DNA of 64,000 bases, taken from contig JAKFVL010000032.1 in assembly GCA_021732215.1 (NCBI GenBank), positions 248,001 through 312,000 of the forward strand, read 5' to 3'. This document shows, piece by piece, positions 35,136 through 44,716 of this stretch. The notes below the pieces were generated by a model that did no database searches, was not told the DNA's origin, and saw nothing but the letters and a program-made list of their open reading frames with translations. The position numbers were made by a program, and so were the translations under genes. Source of the stretch: Hyphomicrobiales bacterium. GTDB lineage: Bacteria; Pseudomonadota; Alphaproteobacteria; Rhizobiales; Xanthobacteraceae. Each line of letters opens with the position of its first letter. The stretch's first letter is position 1.

Positions 35136-36128
35136 ATGCTGGAAATGCCGCCGTTGCAATATGCGCAGGTCAACGGAATCCGGATGGGGTTCTACGATGC
35201 TGGCCCGAAGGACGATCCGATTCCGATGGTGCTGTGTCATGGCTGGCCGGAGATCGCGTTCTCCTGGCGGCATCAGCTCAAGGCTCTCGCTGCGGCAGAT
35301 ATCCGCGTCATCGCGCCGGATCAGCGCGGCTATGGCGCGACCGATCGCCCGGAACCGGTCGAGGCTTATGACATGGAGCATCTGACTGGCGATCTGGTCG
35401 GGCTGCTCGATCATCTCAAGATCGACAAGGCCATCTTTGTTGGCCACGACTGGGGCGGTTTCATCGTCTGGCAGATGCCATTGCGCCACCCGGCGCGCGT
35501 CGCCGGCGTGATCGGTGTCAACACGCCGCACACTGCCCGTCCGCCGATCGACCCGATTGCGCTGTTCCGGAAGCGTTTCGGCGACAGCATGTACATCGTG
35601 CAGTTTCAGAACCCGGCACGCGAACCCGACCGCATCTTCGCGGAACGCACCGAACAACTGTTCGATGCGTTCATGCGCAAGCCCTTGCCGCGCAAGCCGA
35701 GGGCGGACGAAAAGCCCGTCGCCGGTGTCGGCGCATCGGCCAACACGAACCTCGCCTTTCCGCAAATGGTCGCCGCCTACGACGCCAAGTTCGATCCGCG
35801 GGAGAAAATCCTGTCGCCAGACGAGATGAACGTATTCGTCGAGACATTCAGGAAAAGCGGCTTCACCGGCGGCATTAACTGGTATCGCAACATGACGCGC
35901 AACTGGGAGCGCTCCGACCAGATCGACCACACCGTGCGCGTGCCCTCGCTGATGATCATGGCTGAGAACGACGCCGTGCTGCCGCCATCGGCCGCAGACG
36001 GCATGGAGAATATCGTCCCTGATCTCGAGAAACACCTTATTCGCGACAGCGGCCACTGGACGCAGCAGGAAAAGCCCGAGGAGGTCAGCGCCAAACTGAT
36101 CGAATGGCGTCGGCGGAGATTTGGTTGA
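35136..36128 (+). CDS. Epoxide-hydrolase-like alpha/beta hydrolase
   Basis: A 330-aa hydrolase with the epoxide-hydrolase hallmarks: oxyanion HGWP at 35-38, nucleophile aspartate D105 in GHDWGG, and the late histidine in SGHWTQQE. An aspartate nucleophile separates it from the serine hydrolases nearby and fits epoxide or haloalkane hydrolysis. It would convert epoxides to diols; epoxy-fatty acids from the downstream P450 are a possible substrate, which is inference. Confidence 0.85.
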   Translation: MLEMPPLQYAQVNGIRMGFYDAGPKDDPIPMVLCHGWPEIAFSWRHQLKALAAADIRVIAPDQRGYGATDRPEPVEAYDMEHLTGDLVGLLDHLKIDKAIFVGHDWGGFIVWQMPLRHPARVAGVIGVNTPHTARPPIDPIALFRKRFGDSMYIVQFQNPAREPDRIFAERTEQLFDAFMRKPLPRKPRADEKPVAGVGASANTNLAFPQMVAAYDAKFDPREKILSPDEMNVFVETFRKSGFTGGINWYRNMTRNWERSDQIDHTVRVPSLMIMAENDAVLPPSAADGMENIVPDLEKHLIRDSGHWTQQEKPEEVSAKLIEWRRRRFG

Positions 36129-36253
36129 ATGGCTGGCTGAACGGTTCGGTCATTGCCGCGCCTGAAAAATAAACGTTTTGACGGCGGCAAGTCTGCACGG
36201 AACAATGCTTGGAAAAGCCGGATCAACCGGAAACGTTTCCTGGGGGAGGCACT

Positions 36254-37936
36254 ATGGATCGTCCGTGGCTTGCAAGCTATCCGTCCGGCGTACCGGCCAC
36301 TGTCGATGTCGGCGGCTATGAGTCGCTGATTTCGATTTTCGAAGACAGTTTCTCGAAATTCCGCGACCGCGACGCCAATTCCTGCATGGGCAAGCGCCAG
36401 ACATATGGCGACATCGACCGACGCTCGCGTGCGCTGGCGGCGTGGCTGCAAGGCCGGGGCATCAAGCGCGGCGACCGCGTCGCGATCATGATGCCGAATG
36501 TGCTGCAGTATCCGGTGGCGGTGGCAGCCGTGCTGCGCGGCGGCTTCATCGCGGTCAACGTCAATCCGCTGTACACGCCGCGCGAGCTCGAGCATCAGCT
36601 CAAGGATTCCGGCGCCAAAGCGATCATTATTCTGGAGAACTTCGCCAACACGCTGGAACAGGTCATCGAACAGACTGACATCGAGCATGTCGTCATCGCG
36701 AAGGTCGGCGACCTGCTGGGTCTCGCCAAGGGCACGATCGTCAACTACGTCGTCAAGAAATCGCTGCCGCGCTATTCGTTGCCAGGCGCCGTCCGTTTCA
36801 AGGTCGCGCTGTGGGAAGGCAAGAAGCTCAATTTTACAAGGCCGGAGATCAGGAAGGACGACATCGCTGTGCTGCAGTACACCGGCGGCACCACCGGCCT
36901 GTCAAAAGGCGCGACGCTGACTCATGGCGCGATTCTGTCCGCGGTGATTGCGTCGGACGCCTGGCTGCAGCCGGCGATGAAGCGGAAAAAGGTCACCGGG
37001 CAGATGACGTTCGTCTGCGCGCTGCCGCTTTATCATGTGTTCGCGTTCATCTCCTGCGCGCTGCTGGCGATGCGTGTCGGCGGACTCAACATCCTGATTC
37101 CCAACCCGCGCGATATCAACGGCATGGTGAAGGAGCTGTCGAAGTTCCGCATCCACATTTTCCCTGCCGTGAATACGCTGTTCAACGGGCTGACCCATAA
37201 CAAGAGTTTTGCCAAGCTCGATTTCTCGCAGCTTGTCGTCTGCAACGGCGGCGGCACGGCGGTGCAGGAATCCGTTGCCAGGAAATGGCTGGCGATCACC
37301 GGCTGCCCGATCGTCGAGGGCTACGGTCTGTCCGAGACCTGCTCGGGCGTGACGTGCAATCCGACCGACTCCGACGCCTTTACCGGCTCCATCGGTCTGC
37401 CGTTGCCCGGCGTCGATATCCGGATTCTCGATGACGACGGCAAAGACATCGCCATCGGCGAGGCGGGTGAAATCGCCATCCGTGGCCCCATGGTGATGCG
37501 TGGATACTGGCAGCGCGACGATGAGACGGCGAATGTGATGACGGCCGACGGCTTCTTCAAATCCGGGGATGTCGGCATCATGGACCGGCGCGGCTTCATC
37601 AAGATCGTCGATCGCAAGAAGGATATGATCCTCGTCTCCGGGTTCAACGTCTACCCGAACGAGATCGAGTCCGTCGTTGCCGCGCATGACGGCGTGCTGG
37701 AGTGCGCGGTCATTGGTGTACCGGATACCAGGTCGGGTGAGGCGGTGATGCTGTTCGTGGTGCCGCGGGACGGCAGCGTACGCACGCCGGACATCATGGC
37801 GTTCTGCAAGGGCCAGCTCGCGGGCTACAAGGTGCCGCGCAACATCGAGCTTCGCGACACGCTGCCCAAGACCAACGTCGGCAAGATCTTGCGGCGGCAG
37901 TTGCGGGACGAAGTCATGCAGGCAAAATCGCAATAG
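36254..37936 (+). CDS. fadD: Long-chain acyl-CoA ligase
   Basis: A 560-aa AMP-forming ligase. The P-loop-like motif YTGGTTGLSKG begins near residue 209, YGLSETCSG marks the A5 region, and the C-terminal hinge and lysine occur in DRKKDMILVSGFNVYP and TNVGKILRR. It activates fatty acids to acyl-CoA. GGGGGAGG lies 5 bases before the ATG at 36254. About 100 bp separate it from the P450 gene, so the two may be co-transcribed. Confidence 0.92.
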   Translation: MDRPWLASYPSGVPATVDVGGYESLISIFEDSFSKFRDRDANSCMGKRQTYGDIDRRSRALAAWLQGRGIKRGDRVAIMMPNVLQYPVAVAAVLRGGFIAVNVNPLYTPRELEHQLKDSGAKAIIILENFANTLEQVIEQTDIEHVVIAKVGDLLGLAKGTIVNYVVKKSLPRYSLPGAVRFKVALWEGKKLNFTRPEIRKDDIAVLQYTGGTTGLSKGATLTHGAILSAVIASDAWLQPAMKRKKVTGQMTFVCALPLYHVFAFISCALLAMRVGGLNILIPNPRDINGMVKELSKFRIHIFPAVNTLFNGLTHNKSFAKLDFSQLVVCNGGGTAVQESVARKWLAITGCPIVEGYGLSETCSGVTCNPTDSDAFTGSIGLPLPGVDIRILDDDGKDIAIGEAGEIAIRGPMVMRGYWQRDDETANVMTADGFFKSGDVGIMDRRGFIKIVDRKKDMILVSGFNVYPNEIESVVAAHDGVLECAVIGVPDTRSGEAVMLFVVPRDGSVRTPDIMAFCKGQLAGYKVPRNIELRDTLPKTNVGKILRRQLRDEVMQAKSQ

Positions 37937-38039
37937 AATGATACGGCGAAGGTAATCATGGCGTCGGCGGGAAAAATCCGGCAGATAGCCTGAAAGACGC
38001 GACTTAGAACGAACCGGGCCCGAGGGCAGGATCAGCAAG

Positions 38040-41000
38040 ATGACAGATACGATTTCGCTCAAGCAGCTTCCGCAACCCGCGACCAAACCGGTTGTCGGCA
38101 ACATGCTGTCATTGGACTCGACCGCGCCGGTGCAGCACCTCACGCGGATGGTGGATGAACTCGGCCCGATCTTCTGGCTCGACATGATGGGCGCGCCGCT
38201 GGTGATCGTCTCCGGTTTCGAACTGGTCGACGAACTCTGCGACGAAAAGCGCTTTGACAAGGCGGTGCGCGGTGCACTGCGCCGGGTTCGCGCAGTGGGC
38301 GGCGACGGTTTGTTCACGGCGGATACCAAGGAGCCGAATTGGAGCAAGGCGCATAACATCCTGCTGCAGCCGTTCGGCGGCCGGGCGATGCAGTCCTATC
38401 ACCCGAGTATGGTCGATATCGCCGAGCAGCTCGTCAGCAAGTGGGACCGCTTGAACGCCGACGACGAGATCGATGTCGTCCACGACATGACGGCGCTGAC
38501 GCTCGATACCATCGGACTGTGCGGTTTCGACTATCGCTTCAATTCGTTCTATCGCCGCGACTATCATCCGTTCGTCGAGTCGCTGGTGCGCTCGCTCGAA
38601 ACCATCATGATGACGCGCGGCCTGCCTCTGGAAAAAATCTGGATGGGCAAGCGCAACGCGACGATGGGTGAAGACGTCGCCTTCATGAACAAGATGGTCG
38701 ACGAGATCATCGCCGAGCGCCGCAAGGCAGGCGAGGCCGCCGAAGGCAAGAAGGACATGCTCAACGCGATGTTGAGCGGCGTCGACAAGGCGACCGGCGA
38801 GCAGCTCGATGACATCAACATACGCTACCAGATCAACACCTTCCTGATCGCTGGCCACGAAACCACCAGCGGTCTGTTGTCATGTGCAATCTACGCCATG
38901 CTGAAGCACCCGGAGGTGCTCAAGAAGGCGTATGAGGAAGTCGATCGTGTGCTTGGCGCCAACGTCGATGCCAAGCCGACGTATCAGCAGGTCACGCAGC
39001 TCAACTACATCACCAAAATTCTGAAAGAGACGCTGCGGATGTGGCCGCCCGCGCCGGCCTATGGCATCTCGCCGATCAAGGACGAGGTGATCGGCGGCAA
39101 GTATTCGCTGAAGAAGGGCACCTTCATCACCATCCTGGTGATGGCGCTGCATCGTGACAAATCGGTATGGGGTCCAAATCCGGACGTCTTCAATCCGGAA
39201 AATTTCAGCCGCGAGGCGGAAACCAAACGGCCGCACAATGCGTGGAAACCGTTCGGCAACGGCCAGCGCGCCTGCATCGGCCGCGGCTTTGCGATGCACG
39301 AGGCCGCACTGGCGCTCGGCATGATCCTGCAGCGTTTCAAGCTGATCGATCACGAGCGCTATCAGATGCATCTGAAAGAGACGCTGACGATCAAGCCCGA
39401 CGGCTTCAAGATCAAGGTGCGCCCCCGCACCGATCGCGACCGCACCATCGTTCCGGGTCAGGCGGTTGCGGCCTCCACGGCCGCCGCCGGGACGCCCGCC
39501 GTGTCGCGTGCCCGTGCCGGACACAACACGCCATTGCTCGTACTCTACGGATCTAACCTCGGCACCGCCGAGGAACTGGCGACGCGGGTGGCGGATCTGG
39601 CGGAGGTCAACGGCTTTGCCACCAAGCTCGCCCCGCTCGACGAATATGCCGGTCACTTGCCGACCGACGGCGGTGTCATGATTTTCTGCGCGTCGTACAA
39701 CGGCGCGGCGCCCGACAACGCGACGCAGTTCGTCAACTGGATCAGCGGCGACATGCCGAAGGATGCGTTAGCGAATGTGAAATACGCCGTGTTCGGTTGC
39801 GGCAATAGCGACTGGAATGCGACGTATCAGTCTATTCCGCGTATGCTCGACGAAAAGCTCGCGTCCCACGGCGCGAAGAAAGTGTTCGAGCGCGGCGAAG
39901 GCGATGCCCGCGACGATCTCGAAGGCCAGTTCGACAAATGGTTCGCCAAGGCCGGGCCGATTGCAGTCAAGGAATTCGGAATCTCCGGCGACTTTTCCCG
40001 CAGCGCCGACGACGAGCCGCTCTATCGCGTTGAGCCGGTCGCGCCGACCGTGACCGTGTCGATGGCGGCGCTCGGCGGCGCTGTGCCGATGAAGGTGACG
40101 GTCAACGAGGAATTGCAGAACCACAGCGGCGCCAATGCGTCGGATCGCTCGACGCGGCACATCGAGGTGCAACTGCCGGACAATCTGACGTATCGCGTCG
40201 GCGACCACCTGAGCGTCACGCCGCGCAACGATCCGGGTCTGGTCGATCGCGTCGCACGCCGTTTCGGTTTCCTGCCGGCGGATCAGGTGAAGTTGCAGGT
40301 ACCGGAGGGCCGCCGCGCGCAGTTGCCGGTCGGCAACGCGGTGTCGGTCGGCCGCCTGTTCAGCGAGTTCGTGGAGTTGCAGCAGGTCGCGACCCGCAAG
40401 CAGATCCAGATCATGTCGGAGCACACCCGCTGCCCGGTGACCAAGCCGAAGCTGCTGGCCTACGTCGGCGATGATGGTGAATCGTCGGAGCGCTACCGCG
40501 CTGACATTCTCGGCAAGCGCAAGTCGGTTTTCAATCTGCTGGAGGAGTTTCCGGCCTGCGAACTGCCGTTCCATTCCTATCTGGAAATGCTGTCGCTGCT
40601 GTCGCCACGCTACTATTCGATCTCGTCGTCGCCGGCGTCTCTCGGCGAGAACCGCTGCACGGTAACCGTCGGCGTGGTCGAAGGACCGTCCTATGCGGGC
40701 AACGGCATCTATCGCGGCGTGTCGTCGAACTATCTCGCAAGCCGCCTTCCCGGCGACATCGTCCACGCCACGGTGCGCGAGACCAAGGCCGGCTTTCGTC
40801 TGCCCGACAATGTGTCGGTGCCGATCATCATGGTCGGTCCGGGGACCGGCCTCGCTCCGTTCCGCGGCTTCCTGCAGGAGCGCGCGGTGCTAAAAGCAAA
40901 GGGTGCGACGCTCGGTCCGTCGATGCTGTTCTTCGGCTGCCGCCACCCGGAGCAGGATTATCTCTATGCCAGCGAGTTGAAGGAGTTCGCGTCGAGCAAC

Positions 41001-41279
41001 GTGACTGAACTTCACGTTGCGTTCTCGCGCGCCAGCGAGCCCAAGACCTATGTGCAGAACCTGATCACCGCGCAAAAGGATCGCGTCTGGAGCCTGATCG
41101 ATGCCGGCGGCATCGTCTACGTCTGCGGCGACGGCTCGAAGATGGAGCCGGATGTCAAAGCCGCGCTGATGGCGATCTATCGCGAGAAGACCGGCGCCAA
41201 CGAAGACTCAGCCACGCGCTGGATCGACGACATGGGCACGCAGAACCGCTACGTGCTCGACGTCTGGGCGGGCGGGTAG
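38040..41279 (+). CDS. Self-sufficient cytochrome P450 / NADPH-P450 reductase fusion (CYP102 type)
   Basis: A 1079-aa fusion with the P450BM3 layout. The heme domain (about 1-465) has the I-helix AGHETTS at 271-277, the ETLRMWP region and the heme ligand C412 in FGNGQRACIG. A flavodoxin-like FMN domain starts near 499 (VLYGSNLGTAEE). The FAD/NADPH reductase domain follows (about 665-1079), with RYYSISSSP at about 857 and GPGTGLAPFRG near 932. The GDGLFT segment matches the position of BM3 F87. It is expected to hydroxylate medium or long fatty acids near the omega end without a partner protein; the acyl-CoA ligase upstream fits this. Confidence 0.95.
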   Translation: MTDTISLKQLPQPATKPVVGNMLSLDSTAPVQHLTRMVDELGPIFWLDMMGAPLVIVSGFELVDELCDEKRFDKAVRGALRRVRAVGGDGLFTADTKEPNWSKAHNILLQPFGGRAMQSYHPSMVDIAEQLVSKWDRLNADDEIDVVHDMTALTLDTIGLCGFDYRFNSFYRRDYHPFVESLVRSLETIMMTRGLPLEKIWMGKRNATMGEDVAFMNKMVDEIIAERRKAGEAAEGKKDMLNAMLSGVDKATGEQLDDINIRYQINTFLIAGHETTSGLLSCAIYAMLKHPEVLKKAYEEVDRVLGANVDAKPTYQQVTQLNYITKILKETLRMWPPAPAYGISPIKDEVIGGKYSLKKGTFITILVMALHRDKSVWGPNPDVFNPENFSREAETKRPHNAWKPFGNGQRACIGRGFAMHEAALALGMILQRFKLIDHERYQMHLKETLTIKPDGFKIKVRPRTDRDRTIVPGQAVAASTAAAGTPAVSRARAGHNTPLLVLYGSNLGTAEELATRVADLAEVNGFATKLAPLDEYAGHLPTDGGVMIFCASYNGAAPDNATQFVNWISGDMPKDALANVKYAVFGCGNSDWNATYQSIPRMLDEKLASHGAKKVFERGEGDARDDLEGQFDKWFAKAGPIAVKEFGISGDFSRSADDEPLYRVEPVAPTVTVSMAALGGAVPMKVTVNEELQNHSGANASDRSTRHIEVQLPDNLTYRVGDHLSVTPRNDPGLVDRVARRFGFLPADQVKLQVPEGRRAQLPVGNAVSVGRLFSEFVELQQVATRKQIQIMSEHTRCPVTKPKLLAYVGDDGESSERYRADILGKRKSVFNLLEEFPACELPFHSYLEMLSLLSPRYYSISSSPASLGENRCTVTVGVVEGPSYAGNGIYRGVSSNYLASRLPGDIVHATVRETKAGFRLPDNVSVPIIMVGPGTGLAPFRGFLQERAVLKAKGATLGPSMLFFGCRHPEQDYLYASELKEFASSNVTELHVAFSRASEPKTYVQNLITAQKDRVWSLIDAGGIVYVCGDGSKMEPDVKAALMAIYREKTGANEDSATRWIDDMGTQNRYVLDVWAGG

Positions 41280-41300
41280 GCTGGCTCTGAGAGCAATCTT

Positions 41301-41391
41301 CGTCATGCCCGCGCTTGTCGCGGGCATCCACGTCTTAACGAACTTTCGGAGTGGCAATACGTGGATGGCCGGGTCAAGCCCGGCCATGACG
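41301..41391. repeat. CGTCATGCCCG inverted intergenic repeat
   Basis: CGTCATGCCCGCGCTTGTCG at the left and CCCGGCCATGACG at the right, with CCACGTCTTAACG and ATACGTGG inside. It lies between the convergent P450 and alpha/beta hydrolase genes and resembles the widespread palindromes of these genomes. Confidence 0.7.
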
Positions 41392-41403
41392 AGTTTGCTT
41401 GGC

Positions 41404-42321
41404 TTAAGCCGCCGCCTTCGTCGCGCCCCTGGCGTGTTCGGTGATCGCGCCGATGATCTGCGGCCACATCGGGATCGGCAGGGCGTGGCCCATGCCTTCG
41501 ATCATCAGCAGCTTCGCACCGGGAATTGAGTGCGCGGTGTCGTAGCCGGCCGCCGGACGCACCAGTGGATCGACGGTGCCGTGGATGACCAGCGTCGGCG
41601 TGCGCAGCATCGCCAGCCGGTCCTTGCGGCTGCCTGAGGCCAGGATTGCGCGCAGTTGCCGCATTACGCCCGGTGGGTTGAGCCCGCGCGAATAGCTCAG
41701 CTCGGCACGCAGCCTGTCTTTCGCCTCATCCAGCGGAAATGAGCCTTGCCGCAGGATTTTCCAGGTTTGCGCGAACCGCGCGATGTATTCGTCCTTTGTC
41801 TTCGGCGGCGGCGCAAGCAACGCGGCCGATGCTTCGCGGGTCGGCTGCGGCAGCTTCATGTTTCCGGTCGACGACATGATCGAGGTCAGCGTGCGGACCC
41901 GTTGCGGGAAGCTGAGCGCCATTTCCTGCCCGATCATGCCGCCCATCGATGCACCGACGATATGCGCCGACTGGATGCCGAGCGCATCGAGCAATCCAAC
42001 GACGTCGGCTGCCATATCGCGCAGCTTGTAGACCGAGTCCGGTGCGATCTTGAAAATCCGCAGCTTGAGCAGATCCATCACCGTGATGCGTGAACCTCCC
42101 GACAGCTTGGTCGATTTTCCGATATCGCGGTTGTCGAAACGGATCACCCGAAATCCGCGCGAGGCCAGTTCGGAGCAGAACTCGTCGTCCCACATCACCA
42201 TCTGCGCGGCGAGACCCATGATCAGCACGATCGGCTCGGCATCCGGTGCGCCGAAAATATCGTAACAAACTTCGATACCGTTGGTGCGTGCCATCTGCGG
42301 CGGTTGGTGGGGTACGGACAT
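41404..42321 (-). CDS. Alpha/beta hydrolase
   Basis: A 305-aa serine hydrolase with the nucleophile motif GASMGG (S near residue 125), RFDNRDIGKST near 60-70, and late VDPLV and GMGHALP motifs supplying the acid and histidine. It is divergent from the PHA synthase operon with about 145 bp between the starts. The substrate is unknown; an intracellular polymer or short-chain ester is possible from context. Confidence 0.83.
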   Translation of the reverse strand: MSVPHQPPQMARTNGIEVCYDIFGAPDAEPIVLIMGLAAQMVMWDDEFCSELASRGFRVIRFDNRDIGKSTKLSGGSRITVMDLLKLRIFKIAPDSVYKLRDMAADVVGLLDALGIQSAHIVGASMGGMIGQEMALSFPQRVRTLTSIMSSTGNMKLPQPTREASAALLAPPPKTKDEYIARFAQTWKILRQGSFPLDEAKDRLRAELSYSRGLNPPGVMRQLRAILASGSRKDRLAMLRTPTLVIHGTVDPLVRPAAGYDTAHSIPGAKLLMIEGMGHALPIPMWPQIIGAITEHARGATKAAA

Positions 42322-42466
42322 TTTCGGCGTGTTCCTCGCTTATTCATCTGGCGGCGCGACGTTAGCGTTAAGCCTTCCGCCATGTTGACCGTTCTGCCGC
42401 AACAGTATGGAATAGCGGAAAAAGAAAAGCGAGACGTCACGAACTCGCGTGCCGGGAGGATCAGGG

Positions 42467-42853
42467 ATGTCGGACAAGGCAAAAGACCCGATGGAGGTGT
42501 GGCACACCTTCCTTGGCGAGATGGAAAAGGGGTTCAACTCCTTTGCCAATCAGACCATGGGGTCGCCGGAATTCAGCCGCGTCATGGGCCAGATGACCGG
42601 AGCTTCGGCCGGCGCGAGCAAGGCGTTCGGCGACGCCATGGAAAAATATCTCACCGGCATGAACCTGCCGAGCCGCGCCCAGATGATGAGTATGGGCGAG
42701 CGACTGCAGACCATCGAGAGCCAGCTTCACGAAATCAAGGCGCTGCTCAATCGCGTTCAGGCCGATGTCGTCGCAGAGCAAGGTGGTGGCGCGCCGAAGC
42801 CGCCGCGCACGCGCCAGCCGCCGTCGGCAGCCGGCGGCGGAGGACAGACATGA
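42467..42853 (+). CDS. phaE: PhaE-like PHA synthase subunit
   Basis: A 128-aa helical protein with the PhaE-type start (DPMEVWHTFLGEMEKGFNSF) and a C-terminal segment resembling heptads (LQTIESQLHEIKALLNRV), ending in a Pro/Gly-rich tail. It is much shorter than typical PhaE (~350 aa). It overlaps phaC by 4 bp, as expected for the two subunits of a class III-type synthase. GGGAGG lies upstream of the ATG at 42467. It could also be called a phasin-like partner. Confidence 0.72.
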   Translation: MSDKAKDPMEVWHTFLGEMEKGFNSFANQTMGSPEFSRVMGQMTGASAGASKAFGDAMEKYLTGMNLPSRAQMMSMGERLQTIESQLHEIKALLNRVQADVVAEQGGGAPKPPRTRQPPSAAGGGGQT

Positions 42854-43944
42854 GCGCAGCACCACAGTCGCAGCCGCTCGGCAGCATCACGTCGGTCTCG
42901 GACCGCATCCAGACCGAAGTGCAGCGCGCGATCCAGCGCAGCATCAAGGGCGTCGAATACATCGCCTCCTCGGCGCAGGTGCTCGGCTCGACGCCAAAGG
43001 ACGTGCTGCTGTCTCGCGGCACCATGCAGCTCTATCACTATCGCCCGATGACCGATGAAATCTACCGCATCCCCATCCTGATCGTGATGGCGACGACCAA
43101 TCGCGGCTACATCCTCGACATGGTGCCGGGGATGAGCTTTATCGAGTTCCTGCTCAAGCGTGGCTTCGACGTCTACATGCTCGACTGGACCGCGCCGCGT
43201 GCGGAAGAGAAGAATCTGCGGATGGAGGATTACGTCCTCGACTTCATTCCGCAATGCGTGCGCGAGGTGCAGCGCGATTCCGGCGTCGACGATGTCAATA
43301 TCATCGGATACTGCTTCGGCGGCGTGCTGTCGCTGCTGTATGCCTCGACGCACCTCGACGGGCCGCTGAAGAACCTCGTGACCTTCACCACGCCGATCGA
43401 CTTCCGTGGCATGAAGCTGTTCCAGAATTTTTCCGACCGCCGCTATTTTGACGTCGACAAGCTCGTCGATTCGATCGGAAACGTCCCGCCGGAAATGATC
43501 TTCTCGTCGTTCGAAATGCTGCGGCCGGCCTCGCGCGCGGTCAGCCAGGTGCAGTTGTGGGAGAACATGTGGAACGATCAGTATGTGAAGTCGTACCAGA
43601 TGTTCGATCGATGGGCGAACGACACGCTGCCGCTCGCGGGCGAGTACTTCCGCCAGACCACAAAGGATCTGATGTGGGACAACAAGCTCTACAACCAGAC
43701 CATGACGGTCGGGGGGCGCACCGCGGATATTTCCAAAATCACCGTGCCGATCCTGCACGCCGTGGCGGAACACGATCACATCGTGCCGTCCGAAGCATCG
43801 AAGCCGCTGATCGAGAAGATCGGTTCGAAGGACAAGGAAGAGATTGTCCTGAAAGGCGGCCATGTCAGCCTGGTCGCCGGCGCGAATGCCGTCAAACGGC
43901 TGTGGCCCAGACTAGATTCATGGCTTAGCGAGCGATCCATATGA
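42850..43944 (+). CDS. phaC: Class III-type poly(3-hydroxyalkanoate) synthase PhaC
   Basis: A 364-aa synthase of class III length. The catalytic cysteine C155 lies in GYCFGG (153-158), with D309 (EHDHIVP) and H338 (GGHVSL) completing the triad. It polymerises 3-hydroxyacyl-CoA into PHA at the granule. It is coupled to the PhaE-like gene before it and to the GNAT gene after it by ATGA overlaps. A longer open frame from 42304 is rejected because the ATG at 42850 fits the family. Confidence 0.92.
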   Translation: MSAAPQSQPLGSITSVSDRIQTEVQRAIQRSIKGVEYIASSAQVLGSTPKDVLLSRGTMQLYHYRPMTDEIYRIPILIVMATTNRGYILDMVPGMSFIEFLLKRGFDVYMLDWTAPRAEEKNLRMEDYVLDFIPQCVREVQRDSGVDDVNIIGYCFGGVLSLLYASTHLDGPLKNLVTFTTPIDFRGMKLFQNFSDRRYFDVDKLVDSIGNVPPEMIFSSFEMLRPASRAVSQVQLWENMWNDQYVKSYQMFDRWANDTLPLAGEYFRQTTKDLMWDNKLYNQTMTVGGRTADISKITVPILHAVAEHDHIVPSEASKPLIEKIGSKDKEEIVLKGGHVSLVAGANAVKRLWPRLDSWLSERSI

Positions 43945-44540
43945 CCCAGACCGAACTGCGAACCTATCCGCGCAAGGTGATGACCGAAGGCGGCGAGATC
44001 GAATTCCGCCACATGACGGCTGCGGACGAAAGCGCGGTGCTCGCGTTCGCCCGCAAACTGCCGGTGCACGATCTGCTGTTTCTGCCGCGCAACATCAGCG
44101 AGCCCAAGGTGATGTCGGCCTGGGTGAAGGAAATCGATCGCGGCACCATCGTCAGTCTGCTGGCGATCAAGAACGGCGCCGTCGTCGGATGCGGCACGAT
44201 CGTGCGCGATGCGCTGTCGTGGTCACCCCATGTCGGTGAAATCCGCATGGTGATCTCGGCCGACGTGCGCGGTCAGGGTGTCGGCCGGGCGCTGTCGAAC
44301 GAAACCTTCGCGCTGGCGCTGGTGATCGGGCTGGAAAAGCTCGTGGTGCAGATGACGGTGGACCAGACCGGCGCCATAGCCATCTTCGAGGGTCTTGGCT
44401 TCAAGGGCGAGGCCCTGCTGCGCGACCATGTCCGCGATCTGGACGGCGTGACCCATGACATTGTGGTGCTCGGCCACAACGTGGCGCAATTCCGCGCGCA
44501 GATGGAAGCCTATGGGCTACCGGAGGCAGTCGGCTCCTGA
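43941..44540 (+). CDS. GNAT family N-acetyltransferase
   Basis: A 199-aa protein with an acetyl-CoA-binding GNAT core: the VRGQGVGRALSN motif near 110-121 and the FEGLGFKGE beta-bulge region after it. Its ATG overlaps the phaC stop, so it is the third gene of the PHA synthase operon. The acceptor is unknown; modification of a granule protein is a speculation from position. Confidence 0.85.
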   Translation: MTQTELRTYPRKVMTEGGEIEFRHMTAADESAVLAFARKLPVHDLLFLPRNISEPKVMSAWVKEIDRGTIVSLLAIKNGAVVGCGTIVRDALSWSPHVGEIRMVISADVRGQGVGRALSNETFALALVIGLEKLVVQMTVDQTGAIAIFEGLGFKGEALLRDHVRDLDGVTHDIVVLGHNVAQFRAQMEAYGLPEAVGS

Positions 44541-44585
44541 TTTCTGGATTTGCCGACAGGTAATCAATTTGATTACTTATTAGAT

Positions 44586-44603
44586 TATCACGAATTCGTG
44601 ATA
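44586..44603. promoter_or_regulatory. Perfect 18-bp palindrome upstream of the phasin gene
   Basis: TATCACGAATTCGTGATA is a perfect palindrome in the AT-rich 176-bp gap between the GNAT and phasin genes. It has the size and symmetry of a dimeric repressor operator. Confidence 0.5.
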
Positions 44604-44605
44604 TC

Positions 44606-44651
44606 GCATCGCAATATTTCTATTGCGATGCACCATAGCTTGGTCTATGTA
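44606..44651 (+). promoter_or_regulatory. Phasin promoter region with an 11-bp inverted repeat over the -35
   Basis: GCATCGCAATA (44606-44616), loop TTTC and TATTGCGATGC (44621-44631) form a perfect inverted repeat. A weak promoter, TTGCGA (44623-44628) with a 17-bp spacer and TATGTA (44646-44651), overlaps its right arm. A granule-responsive repressor such as PhaR is a natural candidate; the TGC/GCA content is compatible with such sites, but this is inference. Confidence 0.45.
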
Positions 44652-44716
44652 TTCCTCACCCCGGGCCAAACGGACGGGGACGAGCCATAGCTCACAACCC
44701 GAGGATGGAGAGACCC

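Noticed and set aside
42304..42849. Upstream extension of the PHA synthase frame
   Set aside because: It overlaps the PhaE-like gene in another frame and the divergent hydrolase; PhaC begins naturally at 42850.
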